A stretch of DNA of 36,953 bases from CAZDKO01 sp964506075 [NCBI: uncultured bacterium] (GCA_964506075.1 CAZDKO010000014.1:1-36953); one strand, 5' to 3'. Counted from the first letter of the stretch, positions 9,153 to 16,649 are shown. Made by a program: numbers and translations. Notes: generated by a model from the letters alone, not told the origin.

Positions 9153-10604
9153 TTATATTATGCCCCGGAGCCATTCTACCCACTGCTCTTCCAGCTGATA
9201 TAAACTCCAGGCAAAAAACTTATTCAAAGCATCTTCGTAATCCGTTCCCTGGGCGATTTCTTTGAAAGTATCGTACAGGAAACGGCTGCCGAAATCGTCA
9301 ATCAAAAAAGCAATAAAACTCTGGCATTCGGCGTAAACTAAATTTTTCTGTCCGCCGAAACTATTACTTTTTAAAAAATCTTCAATCTTCCTCAGTCTCA
9401 GAAAACTTTTATCTCTCAGAGCAGATTCCAATAATTCCCGGCTATAGGGAATCTGGGCGCGGTAAAGGGAATACCCTTCTTTCATCCATAACGGGGCGTT
9501 TTTCCCCATCAAGGAATCCAGAAAAAAATACGTGCAGACATAGATAACCCTTGAGTTAATCATTCCCACGGACTCTTTTTCTAACACAGAAAGAGAAATT
9601 ATGATTTCTTTTCCGCTGTATGAGATTCCCGAAGAAATTACCGAGGGGATTAAACTTTCACTATAGACACTGACATTTATCCTCCGGGGAGGGTAATAAT
9701 AAATTTCCGAATTAAGGTTTTCCGCGGCGGATTTAAAAAGCTCTATAACCCTGTTTAAAAGCGTCTCTTCCTCACCACTTAAATCCTGCATTATTTTTAC
9801 TTCCATCAGATTATCCGAATAATATATTTCAGGAGACTTCTCCTTAAACCCCTGGTCAGCTTCTTCCAAACGGCTTTTAATGTGTTGATTGGCCGGGTCA
9901 AGCTTTAAAGCCTTTTCCCAGATTCCGATCGCCTCTTTTAACTTGCCATTCCGATAGTAAAATTCCCCCAGAAGAATAAGTATCTCCACGCTGTCCGGTA
10001 ATGCCTTCACCCCTTTATTAAGTAACTCAATAGAATCAGCTTTTTTCCCCTGACGATAAAGATACCAGGCGTATTTAAGATAAGTCTGAATTAGGTTATC
10101 TTTGATTAAACTGCTGGCATGGTCAATGACCCCGGCTTCTTCAAGATATTTTAAAGCCGCCGGATAATTTTCTTTACCGGCCTCCTGTAAAGCCAACTCA
10201 TTTAATTTTAGTATTTCTTTTTCTTTTTGTTCTTTGGAGCCGTGCAAAACCCGGCCTTCCTTGGTTAATCTATCCACCGCCTTTTTGGCTTCCTGGGATT
10301 CAGGATCAATCTTTAACACCAGATTATAAAATTCCCTGGCTTTAACCTCATCCTTTCTGGATTCATAGCCCCTGGCTAAAAACATATAATTTTCTTTCAA
10401 CGGTACTTCTTTAATGGAAGAGATTTCTTCTCTTTTTACATTAATATTTCCATAGAAAACTTCCATTTTAACCTGCTCTGTATCTTTCTTGATAATCCGC
10501 CCTTTAATCACGTTTCCGTTATTTAATACAATTTCATCGGCTGAAGTTCTGCCAGCTAAAAAACAGGCAGAAATAATAATAAACGGAATCAATATCTTTT
10601 TCAT
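9153..10604 (-). CDS. exported TPR protein with degenerate peptidase-MA-like domain
   Basis: 483 residues. The N-terminal signal peptide is hydrophobic to about residue 18, with cleavage likely near TSA/DE. A short beta-rich segment (about 23-67, IVLNNGNVIKGRII) is followed by TPR-like helices (about 70-250, clearest around SVEILILLGEFYYRNGKLKE). The C-terminal part (about 260-483) resembles gluzincin peptidase-MA domains. It keeps APLWMKEGYSLY (Glu376), but the place where HExxH would be expected reads VIYVCTYFFLDS, so no zinc ligands are visible. It is probably an envelope scaffold or pseudo-enzyme. It overlaps aroB by 4 bases (ATGA type), so it is translated with the aromatic pathway genes although its role need not be related. 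Confidence 0.85.
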   Translation of the reverse strand: MKKILIPFIIISACFLAGRTSADEIVLNNGNVIKGRIIKKDTEQVKMEVFYGNINVKREEISSIKEVPLKENYMFLARGYESRKDEVKAREFYNLVLKIDPESQEAKKAVDRLTKEGRVLHGSKEQKEKEILKLNELALQEAGKENYPAALKYLEEAGVIDHASSLIKDNLIQTYLKYAWYLYRQGKKADSIELLNKGVKALPDSVEILILLGEFYYRNGKLKEAIGIWEKALKLDPANQHIKSRLEEADQGFKEKSPEIYYSDNLMEVKIMQDLSGEEETLLNRVIELFKSAAENLNSEIYYYPPRRINVSVYSESLIPSVISSGISYSGKEIIISLSVLEKESVGMINSRVIYVCTYFFLDSLMGKNAPLWMKEGYSLYRAQIPYSRELLESALRDKSFLRLRKIEDFLKSNSFGGQKNLVYAECQSFIAFLIDDFGSRFLYDTFKEIAQGTDYEDALNKFFAWSLYQLEEQWVEWLRGII

Positions 10605-11683
10605 TTTAAAATAGTTTTTCGTAATGTATTGATGGAAACCGGTCTGACAAAAACCCGGCCGATTTTTCGGGGCAGAACAAAACGGATTTCACCGTTTTTT
10701 ACTTTTTTATCAGCTAATAAATACGGGATAGCTTTTTCTATTGTTTTTATACCGGGTTGTGTAGGAAGTCCGGCACGTTTAAGCAGATGAATCAGTCTTT
10801 CTAAATCAGTGGCGGAAAATTCTTTCATTTTCAGGGCTAATCTCCCGGCAAAAACCATACCGACTGATATGGCCTCGCCGTGGGAGAAGTGTTTATACCC
10901 CCCTAAAGATTCCAAGGCGTGACCCAGCGTGTGTCCAAAATTTAAAATAGTCCGGAGCTCTTTTTCCCTTTCATCCCGGGAAACGACTTGAGCTTTAATC
11001 TGACAGGAACGAAAAACCAGATATTGCAGAGCTTCTAAATCGTAGTTTAAAATTTTCCTTATATGCTGCTCCAGAAAATCAAACAGGCGGCTATCCCAGA
11101 TGACCCCGTATTTTATCACTTCCGCCAGACCATTCTGCAGTTGATTAAGAGGCAGAGTCATTAAAAGGTTTAAATCAATAAAAACCAGTTTGGGCTGGTA
11201 AAAAGCACCAATCATATTTTTCCCTGAAGGATGATTGACGGCTACTTTCCCGCCCACGCTGCTGTCCACTTGGGCCAGTAAAGTGGTTGGAACCTGTATA
11301 TAAGGAATGCCACGGGCGTAAGTAGCCGCGGCAAATCCGGCTAAATCTCCTATCACCCCGCCTCCCAGAGCGACAATAAAAGAATTACGTTCAAAGCGGT
11401 GTTTCAGCAGGAAATCATAGATTCTCCTCAACTGCTGAAAAGATTTATATTCCTCACCGTCGGGAATGCTTTTTAAATAAATTTCAAAACCCGCTTTTTT
11501 TAAATTTTTTAAAACCTCTGCGCCGTATAAAAGTTTCACCTTGGGATTGGTAACAATAAGGCCTTTTAATCCCGGGTTAATCTTTTTTATTTCCTGGCCG
11601 AGCTGAGACAAAATTCCCCGGCTGATAATAATCGGGTAACTTCTGGAACCTAATTTTACGGTAAGTGTTTTTTTTCTTTCCAT
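10601..11683 (-). CDS. aroB: 3-dehydroquinate synthase
   Basis: Second step of the shikimate pathway: cyclises DAHP to 3-dehydroquinate using NAD and a divalent metal. The 360-residue length is typical. Motifs are IPDGEEYKSF, ALGGGVIGDLAGFAAA (nucleotide binding), YIQVPTTLLAQVDSSVGGK, NHPSGKNMIGAFYQP, the metal-ligand region GLAEVIKYGVIWD, and LNFGHTLGHALESLGGYKHF followed by SHGEAISVGM. It begins 6 bases after aroK and overlaps the TPR gene by 4 bases. Confidence 0.97.
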   Translation of the reverse strand: MERKKTLTVKLGSRSYPIIISRGILSQLGQEIKKINPGLKGLIVTNPKVKLLYGAEVLKNLKKAGFEIYLKSIPDGEEYKSFQQLRRIYDFLLKHRFERNSFIVALGGGVIGDLAGFAAATYARGIPYIQVPTTLLAQVDSSVGGKVAVNHPSGKNMIGAFYQPKLVFIDLNLLMTLPLNQLQNGLAEVIKYGVIWDSRLFDFLEQHIRKILNYDLEALQYLVFRSCQIKAQVVSRDEREKELRTILNFGHTLGHALESLGGYKHFSHGEAISVGMVFAGRLALKMKEFSATDLERLIHLLKRAGLPTQPGIKTIEKAIPYLLADKKVKNGEIRFVLPRKIGRVFVRPVSINTLRKTILK

Positions 11684-11689
11684 TGAAGG

Positions 11690-12193
11690 TTATCTTCCTT
11701 TAAATCCGGTGATTATTTGTTCGGCTACTTCTTCTTTGGTTAAATCAGAAGTATCAATATGATTTTTAATTACGGCGTAATGTTTTTCTCTCTTTTTTAA
11801 AAGTTCGCCGATTGATTTTTGAGGGTCAGCCGTTTTAATGAGCGGCCGGTGCGCAAAACGCCTGGTTCTCCGGTAAATCACTTCGACGCTGGCATCCAGA
11901 CAGATTAAGAAACCGTTGCTCTTAAGGTTTTCAATATTTTCAGGATTTAAGACCACCCCCCCGCCGGCCGATATGACCTGTTTATCCTGACGCGAAATTT
12001 TTAAAACCATCTTTTTTTCCAATTCGCGGAAATATTCTTCTCCGAATTCCACAAATATATGACTGATGGTCATTTTGGTTTCTTTTTCAATTTCACCGTC
12101 TATATCCACATATTTCATTTTCAGCTTCCGGGCGACCATTTTTCCCACCGCTGTTTTTCCGGTTCCCATAAAGCCGAGTAAAACGATATTCAT
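11690..12193 (-). CDS. aroK: shikimate kinase
   Basis: Phosphorylates shikimate at O3 with ATP. The 167-residue length is typical. The Walker A loop is GFMGTGKTAVGK (residues 7-18). Shikimate contacts are YVDIDGEIEKET, FGEEYFRELEKKM and SAGGGVVL, and the mobile lid is around TRRFAHRPLI. It sits between aroC and aroB; the 131-base gap before it is filled by a heptamer repeat array. Confidence 0.96.
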   Translation of the reverse strand: MNIVLLGFMGTGKTAVGKMVARKLKMKYVDIDGEIEKETKMTISHIFVEFGEEYFRELEKKMVLKISRQDKQVISAGGGVVLNPENIENLKSNGFLICLDASVEVIYRRTRRFAHRPLIKTADPQKSIGELLKKREKHYAVIKNHIDTSDLTKEEVAEQIITGFKGR

Positions 12194-12207
12194 GTTTTAA
12201 ATCCCAG

Positions 12208-12326
12208 AAGTAAGAATTAAGACGTTCCCTACGGAAACTTTAAGAATTAAGTATTTATTTTTTCTTAATCCTTAATACTTACCACTTACTACTTAATCCT
12301 GAATCCTTAATTCTTACTCCTTACTT
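12208..12326. repeat. heptamer array, CTTANNN family (copy A)
   Basis: Between aroC and aroK. On the + strand, nine consecutive 7-base units of the form CTTANNN (one reads CTGANNN) run from 12264 to 12326. The same word appears inverted (NNNTAAG) at 12208-12221 and 12238-12251, so the spacer can fold back; one inverted pair (GTAAGAATTAAG near 12210 and its complement near 12307) matches over 12 bases. The array runs into the aroC stop codon TAA (12325-12327). Positions 12241-12281 match 18855-18895 in reverse complement with one mismatch in 41. Confidence 0.85.
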
Positions 12327-13479
12327 AGAACTCCCTGACCTGTTTCAAATAGCCATCAAAATTTCTTTTAATTTCCGTAAGGTTATCTCCGCCGAATTTC
12401 TCCAAAAACGCCTCGGCTAAAACCAGAGAAACCACGGCTTCCCCGACAATGGAAGCCGCCGGCACGGCACAAACGTCCCCTCTTTCCACCTGGGCTTTGA
12501 CGGCCTTTTTAGTCACTAAATCAACGGAATCAAGCGGTTTTTTTAATGACGGAATGGGCTTCATGGTTGCCCGGACGATAATCTCTTCCCCGTTAGAGAT
12601 ACCGCCTTCAATTCCACCGGCATAATTGGTTTTTCGGAAGAATCCTTTCCGGGATTGATAAAAAATTTCATCCAGAACCTGTGGACCGGATTTTCCAGAA
12701 GCTCCCGCTCCCAAACCTATCTCTACCGCTTTAATCGCCGGGATACTCATAACGGCCTGGGCCAGCCGGCCGTCCAATCTTTTATCCCACTGGATAAAGG
12801 AGCCTAAACCAACCGGGACATTTTTAACCCGGACTTCAAATTTCCCCCCTACGGTCACATTTAAAGATATGGCTTCTTCTATTTTATTCTTCATCTCTTT
12901 TTCTTTACTTTTAACCGCACAATTTAAAAGGGCGCTTTTAGTACCCGTCTTAATTTTTTCAAAAGTTAATTCTGAAGCATCAATTTTAACCCCGGCAATC
13001 TCCACTACGTGGCCGATAATTTCTATCTTAAACTCTTTTAAAAATAAAGAAGTTAAAGCTCCCAGAGCTACCCTGGCCGCCGTTTCTCTGGCACTGGCTC
13101 TCTCTAAAATATTACGGATATCTTTTGAATTAAACTTTATGGCCCCGCTTAAATCGGCGTGCCCCGGACGGGGAGACGTAAATTGAACATCGTCTTTAAT
13201 CTGCCAGGCATCCATAAGATTCTGCCAGTTAGACCAGTCCTTATTTTCTATTAAAACGGCTATGGGACTGCCCAGGGTTTTTCCTCCCCGGATACCGGAA
13301 ATAATATTTATCTTATCACCTTCAATTTTCATCCGGCCCCCGCGCCCAAAACCCATCTGCCTTCTTTTTAATTGCCGGTCTATAAAATCTTGATTAATCT
13401 TTAATCCTGCCGGAAGTCCCTCAAGAATGGCCACCAATCCTTTACCGTGCGATTCCCCTGCAGTCAGATAGCGCAGCAT
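12325..13479 (-). CDS. aroC: chorismate synthase
   Basis: Last step of the shikimate pathway: converts EPSP to chorismate and needs reduced FMN. 384 residues. Motifs are the N-terminal RYLTAGESHGKGLVAILEG, RRQMGFGRGGRM, TSPRPGHADLSGAIKF, RASARETAARVALGAL and, late, CAVPAASIVGEAVVSLVLA. It is 26 bases downstream of the prepilin peptidase gene. Its stop codon is the first element of the heptamer array that fills the gap to aroK. Confidence 0.97.
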   Translation of the reverse strand: MLRYLTAGESHGKGLVAILEGLPAGLKINQDFIDRQLKRRQMGFGRGGRMKIEGDKINIISGIRGGKTLGSPIAVLIENKDWSNWQNLMDAWQIKDDVQFTSPRPGHADLSGAIKFNSKDIRNILERASARETAARVALGALTSLFLKEFKIEIIGHVVEIAGVKIDASELTFEKIKTGTKSALLNCAVKSKEKEMKNKIEEAISLNVTVGGKFEVRVKNVPVGLGSFIQWDKRLDGRLAQAVMSIPAIKAVEIGLGAGASGKSGPQVLDEIFYQSRKGFFRKTNYAGGIEGGISNGEEIIVRATMKPIPSLKKPLDSVDLVTKKAVKAQVERGDVCAVPAASIVGEAVVSLVLAEAFLEKFGGDNLTEIKRNFDGYLKQVREF

Positions 13480-13504
13480 ATTAGATTTCCTCCTTGTTTT
13501 TAAA

Positions 13505-14290
13505 TCAGAATAAACCTAATTTTTTGAAAATTATCAAATTTAATTTTCCCCAGACATTTATAATATCCTGGCTCCAGAAAAGGGCAATAAGGGACCCCAG
13601 ACTTAAAAATGGGCCGAAAGGAATGACGTCTTTACGCGACTTAATCTTAAACATAATCAAAGTTAATCCTACGACGGCACCGATTAAAGAAGCGATAAAA
13701 ATAGCAATAAAAGTATTAAGTACTCCTAAAAAAGCACCCACCATAGCCATCATTTTAACGTCGCCGCCGCCCAGCGCTTCCTTTTTAAAAACAAATTCTC
13801 CGGCCACGGCTAAAAGATAAAAAAGCCCGCCGCCTAAAATTAACCCGAAAAGAGAATCAGTAAAGGAAGAATAAAAGCTCCCGACTAAAAGCCCCAGAAT
13901 CATTCCCGGATAAGTAATTACGTCCGGTATCAGCAAAAATTCCAGATCTATAAAAGCAATGACTACCAGGGCGGCTGAAAATATCCCGAAAGCAAAAAAC
14001 ATCCAGCTGAAACTGAATTTATTCCATAAAAAAAGCAACAAAAATCCACAGATCAGCTCAACCAGGAAATAGCGCCAGGAAATCTCTTTTTTACAATACC
14101 GGCAGCGTCTTCCGAGCAGAAGAAAACTGATTAAAGGGATATTGTCATACCATCTGATGGTTTTCTGGCAAGATGTACAATGAGAACGGGGTAAAACGAT
14201 AGACTCCCCGCGGGGAAGCCGATAAATGCAAACATTTAAGAAACTGCCGATTATCGTTCCTATAAAAAACAAAAAAATGTATATCAGCAT
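13505..14290 (-). CDS. pilD: type IV prepilin peptidase / N-methyltransferase
   Basis: Inner-membrane aspartic protease (family A24A) that cleaves and N-methylates type IV pilins and type II secretion pseudopilins. 261 residues with about eight hydrophobic segments. The N-terminal methyltransferase-linked domain is present: GSFLNVCIYRLPRGESIVLP, then the zinc motif Cys38-x2-Cys41 and Cys63-x2-Cys66. The catalytic aspartates are Asp115 (FIDLEFLLIPD) and Asp177 (LGGGDVKMMAMVGAFLG). No pilin genes are in the window. It is inserted between aroE and aroC and appears co-transcribed with them. Confidence 0.94.
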   Translation of the reverse strand: MLIYIFLFFIGTIIGSFLNVCIYRLPRGESIVLPRSHCTSCQKTIRWYDNIPLISFLLLGRRCRYCKKEISWRYFLVELICGFLLLFLWNKFSFSWMFFAFGIFSAALVVIAFIDLEFLLIPDVITYPGMILGLLVGSFYSSFTDSLFGLILGGGLFYLLAVAGEFVFKKEALGGGDVKMMAMVGAFLGVLNTFIAIFIASLIGAVVGLTLIMFKIKSRKDVIPFGPFLSLGSLIALFWSQDIINVWGKLNLIIFKKLGLF

Positions 14291-14294
14291 AAGT

Positions 14295-15167
14295 TTATCT
14301 TTTCCTGATGGCTTTTTCTAAAACCGTTTTCATCACCTGTAAGGGCGCCTTTTTCCCGGTCCAGAGTTCAAAACTTATCGCTCCCTGATAAAGCAGCATT
14401 CCCAGGCCATTGAGTGTTTTCGCTTTTCTTTTGTGAGCCGCTTCCAACAATTTAGTTTTCGGGGGATTATAAATAACGTCGCAGACCAGATGTCTGTCAT
14501 CTATAACAGACGGATTAACAAGCAAAGGGTCGCTTTCTTTTAAACCTACCGACGTGGCATTAATGATGATATCGGCCCCTCTAATCTTCTCATCCAGAAC
14601 GTCTCCGGGTTTCAAAAGGAAAAACTCGGTATCACTACTATGGATATAACGTTTTATTCTTATCGCCAAATCCTTGGCTTCATAAAGCACGATGTTAAAA
14701 ATACTCATTTTACCCACCCCGGCCAGCGCCAGTTCGGTGGCAATGGCGTGGGCCGCTCCCCCTGCTCCAAGAATAACCACTTTTTTATTCTTAAGTTTTA
14801 CCCGGGCGTCCCTTTCAATAGAGGCAATAAAACCTTTACCGTCGGTATTATGCCCAATAAGTTTACCGTGGTCAACTACTATCGTATTGACCGCCCCGAT
14901 CATTTTGGCTTCATCAGTCACTCTATCTAAAAAAGCTATTGCTCTTTTCTTGTGCGGCAAAGTTAAATTTATACCCCTGAAACCGAGCGGGAAAAGACTA
15001 TCCAGGGCTTTCTTTAAATTAGGCGGGTAAATATCAAAAAGCAGATAACGATAATCTAAACCTGAATGTTCAAAAGCCGCTTCATGCATCACCGGAGACA
15101 AACTGTGCGTCACCGGATGGCCAAAAAGACCGACTAATTTAGTTAAACCTCTTTCCATTTCTTTCAT
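14295..15167 (-). CDS. aroE: shikimate dehydrogenase (NADP+)
   Basis: Reduces 3-dehydroshikimate to shikimate. 290 residues. Substrate-binding motifs are GHPVTHSLSPVMHEAAF near residue 16 and NLTLPHKKRAIAFLD with the catalytic lysine. NTDGKGFIASIE and the Rossmann loop ILGAGGAAHAIATELA follow, and GLGMLLYQGAISFELWTG closes the protein. The start at 15167 is supported by AGGAG six bases upstream (15174-15178). It is the first gene of the long leftward run ending with xerC. Confidence 0.96.
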   Translation of the reverse strand: MKEMERGLTKLVGLFGHPVTHSLSPVMHEAAFEHSGLDYRYLLFDIYPPNLKKALDSLFPLGFRGINLTLPHKKRAIAFLDRVTDEAKMIGAVNTIVVDHGKLIGHNTDGKGFIASIERDARVKLKNKKVVILGAGGAAHAIATELALAGVGKMSIFNIVLYEAKDLAIRIKRYIHSSDTEFFLLKPGDVLDEKIRGADIIINATSVGLKESDPLLVNPSVIDDRHLVCDVIYNPPKTKLLEAAHKRKAKTLNGLGMLLYQGAISFELWTGKKAPLQVMKTVLEKAIRKR

Positions 15168-15196
15168 TCCAGGCTCCTATAGGTTAATTTTTCTAA

Positions 15197-15225
15197 ATTA
15201 TAGCTTATATATATCTTTAAAGCAA
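15197..15225 (-). promoter_or_regulatory. sigma-70-type promoter for aroE and downstream genes
   Basis: On the - strand TTGCTT (complement of 15220-15225) is followed after exactly 17 bases by a perfect TATAAT (15197-15202). The transcript would begin about 20 bases upstream of the aroE ribosome-binding site. No strong terminator is visible before xerC, so this promoter could drive about 10.8 kb. Confidence 0.7.
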
Positions 15226-15260
15226 GATTTTTCTCCCCGGTTGTATTTTATAGATTTTAC

Positions 15261-15289
15261 TTGCATAACTCTAAACGGTAATTTATGAT
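15261..15289 (+). promoter_or_regulatory. possible promoter for NUDIX gene
   Basis: TTGCAT (15261-15266), a 17-base spacer, then TATGAT (15284-15289). If used, transcription would begin only a few bases before the ATG at 15299, giving an almost leaderless mRNA. This fits the lack of a clear Shine-Dalgarno sequence. The -35 box is weak, so this is tentative. Confidence 0.4.
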
Positions 15290-15298
15290 GATTTCACT

Positions 15299-15823
15299 AT
15301 GAAAGAAAAGACTGTTTTAAGAAAGAGTATATATAAAGGCAAGATTGTAAATCTTTATCTTGATAAAGTCAAGCTTCCTGACGGCAAATTGGCTGAGCGG
15401 GAAATCGTTGAACATCCGGGGGCAGTGGCCATTATTCCGATGATATCGCCGGTAGAAATTATCTTGGTCAGGCAGTTCCGTAAACCGGTGGAAGAAATCC
15501 TTTATGAAATTCCGGCCGGTAAACTTAATCCCAAAGAAGACGAATTGATTTGCGCCCGGAGAGAATTGGAAGAAGAAACCGGCTATACCGCTAAAAAAAT
15601 GACTAAATTATTAAGCTTCTACCCCACCCCGGGTATAAGTAACGAAGTAATTTCCATCTTTAAAGCTGAAAACTTAAAGAAAACAGCCGCTTCTCCGGAA
15701 AGCGATGAGTTTATTGAGTCGGAAATAATTAAAATAGACGAGGCTTTTAAAAAAATCAAAAAAGGCGAGATAAAAGACAGTAAAACCATTATCGGCTTAT
15801 TTCTTCTTCAAAGACCTGGATAA
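15299..15823 (+). CDS. NUDIX hydrolase, ADP-ribose pyrophosphatase-like
   Basis: Hydrolyses nucleoside diphosphate derivatives; the closest family type is ADP-ribose pyrophosphatase, which recycles ADP-ribose to AMP and ribose-5-phosphate. 174 residues with a complete Nudix box at residues 74-96 (pattern G-x5-E-x7-REL-x-EE-x-GY). The preceding VRQFRKPVEEILYEIPAGKL and the following FYPTPGISNEVISIF are typical of the ADP-ribose subgroup. The 3' end overlaps the convergent HIT gene by 27 bases. One of only two + strand genes in the window. Confidence 0.9.
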   Translation: MKEKTVLRKSIYKGKIVNLYLDKVKLPDGKLAEREIVEHPGAVAIIPMISPVEIILVRQFRKPVEEILYEIPAGKLNPKEDELICARRELEEETGYTAKKMTKLLSFYPTPGISNEVISIFKAENLKKTAASPESDEFIESEIIKIDEAFKKIKKGEIKDSKTIIGLFLLQRPG

Positions 15824-16282
15824 TCTCTGGTAGGTTTTCTCTAAATCCTCGGAAATGACCCTGGTATTCCCTAAAAAAGGCATAAAATTAGTATCCCCTT
15901 CCCAGCGGGGCACCAGGTGAAAATGAATATGTCCTAACACCCCGGCCCCGGCCACCCGACCGAGATTTACCCCTAAATTTATCCCCTGGGCTTTTAACTC
16001 TTTTTTGAGGAGTAAAATCCCCCTTTGAACCAGATTTAACATTTCCAGTTTCTCTGAATCATTTAAATCTTCAAAATCAGCCACGTGTCGCAGAGGCGAA
16101 ATCATTAAATGACCGTGGATATAGGGGTATTTATTAAGCATGATAAAGGCGTGCTTCCCCCGGTAAAGAATTAAATTTTTCCGGTCGTTTTTTTGCTTTA
16201 AGGCCTGACAAAAAATACAGCCTTTGGTCTTTTGCGCTTTCACAATATATTCTATCCTCCACGGCGCCCAGATAATATTCAT
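15797..16282 (-). CDS. HIT family nucleotide hydrolase/phosphorylase
   Basis: Histidine-triad protein, probably acting on dinucleoside polyphosphates such as Ap4A or on adenylated substrates. 161 residues. The triad is HIHFHLVPRW (His118, His120, His122), and an N-terminal CIFC pair (Cys22, Cys25) is a frequent zinc motif in this group. WAPWRIEYI at the N-terminus is characteristic of the Ap4A phosphorylase-like branch. No Shine-Dalgarno sequence is seen; the region just upstream is a heptamer repeat array that separates it from the tRNA gene. Confidence 0.92.
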   Translation of the reverse strand: MNIIWAPWRIEYIVKAQKTKGCIFCQALKQKNDRKNLILYRGKHAFIMLNKYPYIHGHLMISPLRHVADFEDLNDSEKLEMLNLVQRGILLLKKELKAQGINLGVNLGRVAGAGVLGHIHFHLVPRWEGDTNFMPFLGNTRVISEDLEKTYQRLSRSLKKK

Positions 16283-16300
16283 AAAATATAAAATGGTAAA

Positions 16301-16378
16301 TAGTCGTTAGTGAATAGTATTTAGTAAACATTAACGACTAAACACTAACGACTATCGACTAAATACTAACGACTAACA
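16301..16378. repeat. heptamer array, TAGTNNN / ACTANNN family (inverted halves)
   Basis: On the + strand four units of TAGTNNN (16301-16328) are followed by a unit-like ATTAACG (16330-16336) and then six units of ACTANNN (16337-16378). ACTA is the reverse complement of TAGT, so the two halves can pair in several registers to form a hairpin or cruciform. The array lies between the HIT start (16282) and the tRNA 3' end (16382), and so occupies the tRNA trailer and the HIT leader. Confidence 0.85.
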
Positions 16379-16381
16379 AAT

Positions 16382-16458
16382 TGGTGGGCCCACTAGGACT
16401 TGAACCTAGGACTCCCTGATTATGAGTCAGGTGCTCTAACCAACTGAGCTATGGGCCC
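16382..16458 (-). tRNA. tRNA with CAU anticodon, probably tRNA-Ile2 (lysidine type)
   Basis: A complete 77-nt cloverleaf including an encoded CCA (16382-16384). The acceptor stem is GGGCCCA paired with TGGGCCC, the D arm begins TAGCTCAGTTGGTTAGAGC, the anticodon loop is CTCATAA (CAT), and the T arm is CCTAGGTTCAAGTCCTAG. A normal G1-C72 pair excludes the initiator tRNA. Elongator Met and Ile2 (CAU, modified by TilS) remain; C4-G69 and C5-G68 pairs match the Ile2 identity elements known from E. coli, so I favour Ile2. Confidence 0.93.
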
Positions 16459-16466
16459 GGGAATTC

Positions 16467-16501
16467 GTTTAAAGTGTTAAGTGTAAAGTGTTACGTGTAA
16501 T
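16467..16501. repeat. short heptamer array, GTGTNAN family, in tRNA leader
   Basis: Five adjacent 7-base units on the + strand: GTTTAAA (16467-16473) followed by four units of the form GTGTNAN (16474-16501). The array lies between the tRNA 5' end and its promoter and would be transcribed as pre-tRNA leader. The word differs from that of the array on the other side of the tRNA. Confidence 0.7.
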
Positions 16502-16520
16502 ATTATAAAATGCAAGGTAG

Positions 16521-16549
16521 ATTATAACAAGTCTATAGGCGGCTGTAAA
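16521..16549 (-). promoter_or_regulatory. promoter for the tRNA gene
   Basis: On the - strand TTTACA (complement of 16544-16549), a 17-base spacer, then a perfect TATAAT (16521-16526). The transcript would start near 16514, about 56 bases before the mature tRNA 5' end. Confidence 0.75.
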
Positions 16550-16556
16550 GAAAAAT

Positions 16557-16577
16557 CAGACTGGCGTATGGCTGATA
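16557..16577. repeat. remnant of the YATNNGC heptamer family
   Basis: Three 7-base units (CAGACTG, GCGTATG, GCTGATA) match the conserved CAAACTG-GCNTATG core of the two larger arrays at 17690-17818 and 18251-18401. It lies directly behind the tRNA promoter and looks like a truncated third copy. Confidence 0.6.
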
Positions 16578-16590
16578 ATTTTTAAAAATA

Positions 16591-16649
16591 GGGTCAGAAT
16601 CCATTTTTAGATTTCAGTAATTTATATTTATAAAAAAGGAATCCGACCC
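16591..16649. repeat. inverted repeat with GGGTC ends (REP/MITE-like)
   Basis: GGGTCAGAATCC (16591-16602) and GGAATCCGACCC (16638-16649) are inverted copies matching at 10 of 12 positions, separated by 35 AT-rich bases. GGGTC...TCC ends of this kind are, as I recall, common next to REP-associated Y1 transposases. No transposase is present here, so it is probably a non-autonomous remnant. A T-run follows on the + strand, so a terminator role is also possible. Confidence 0.5.

Noticed and set aside
16134-16331. 65-residue open frame on the - strand across the HIT start and the repeat array
   Set aside because: Out of frame with the HIT gene, which has strong family motifs; the upstream part of this frame is only heptamer repeat sequence.
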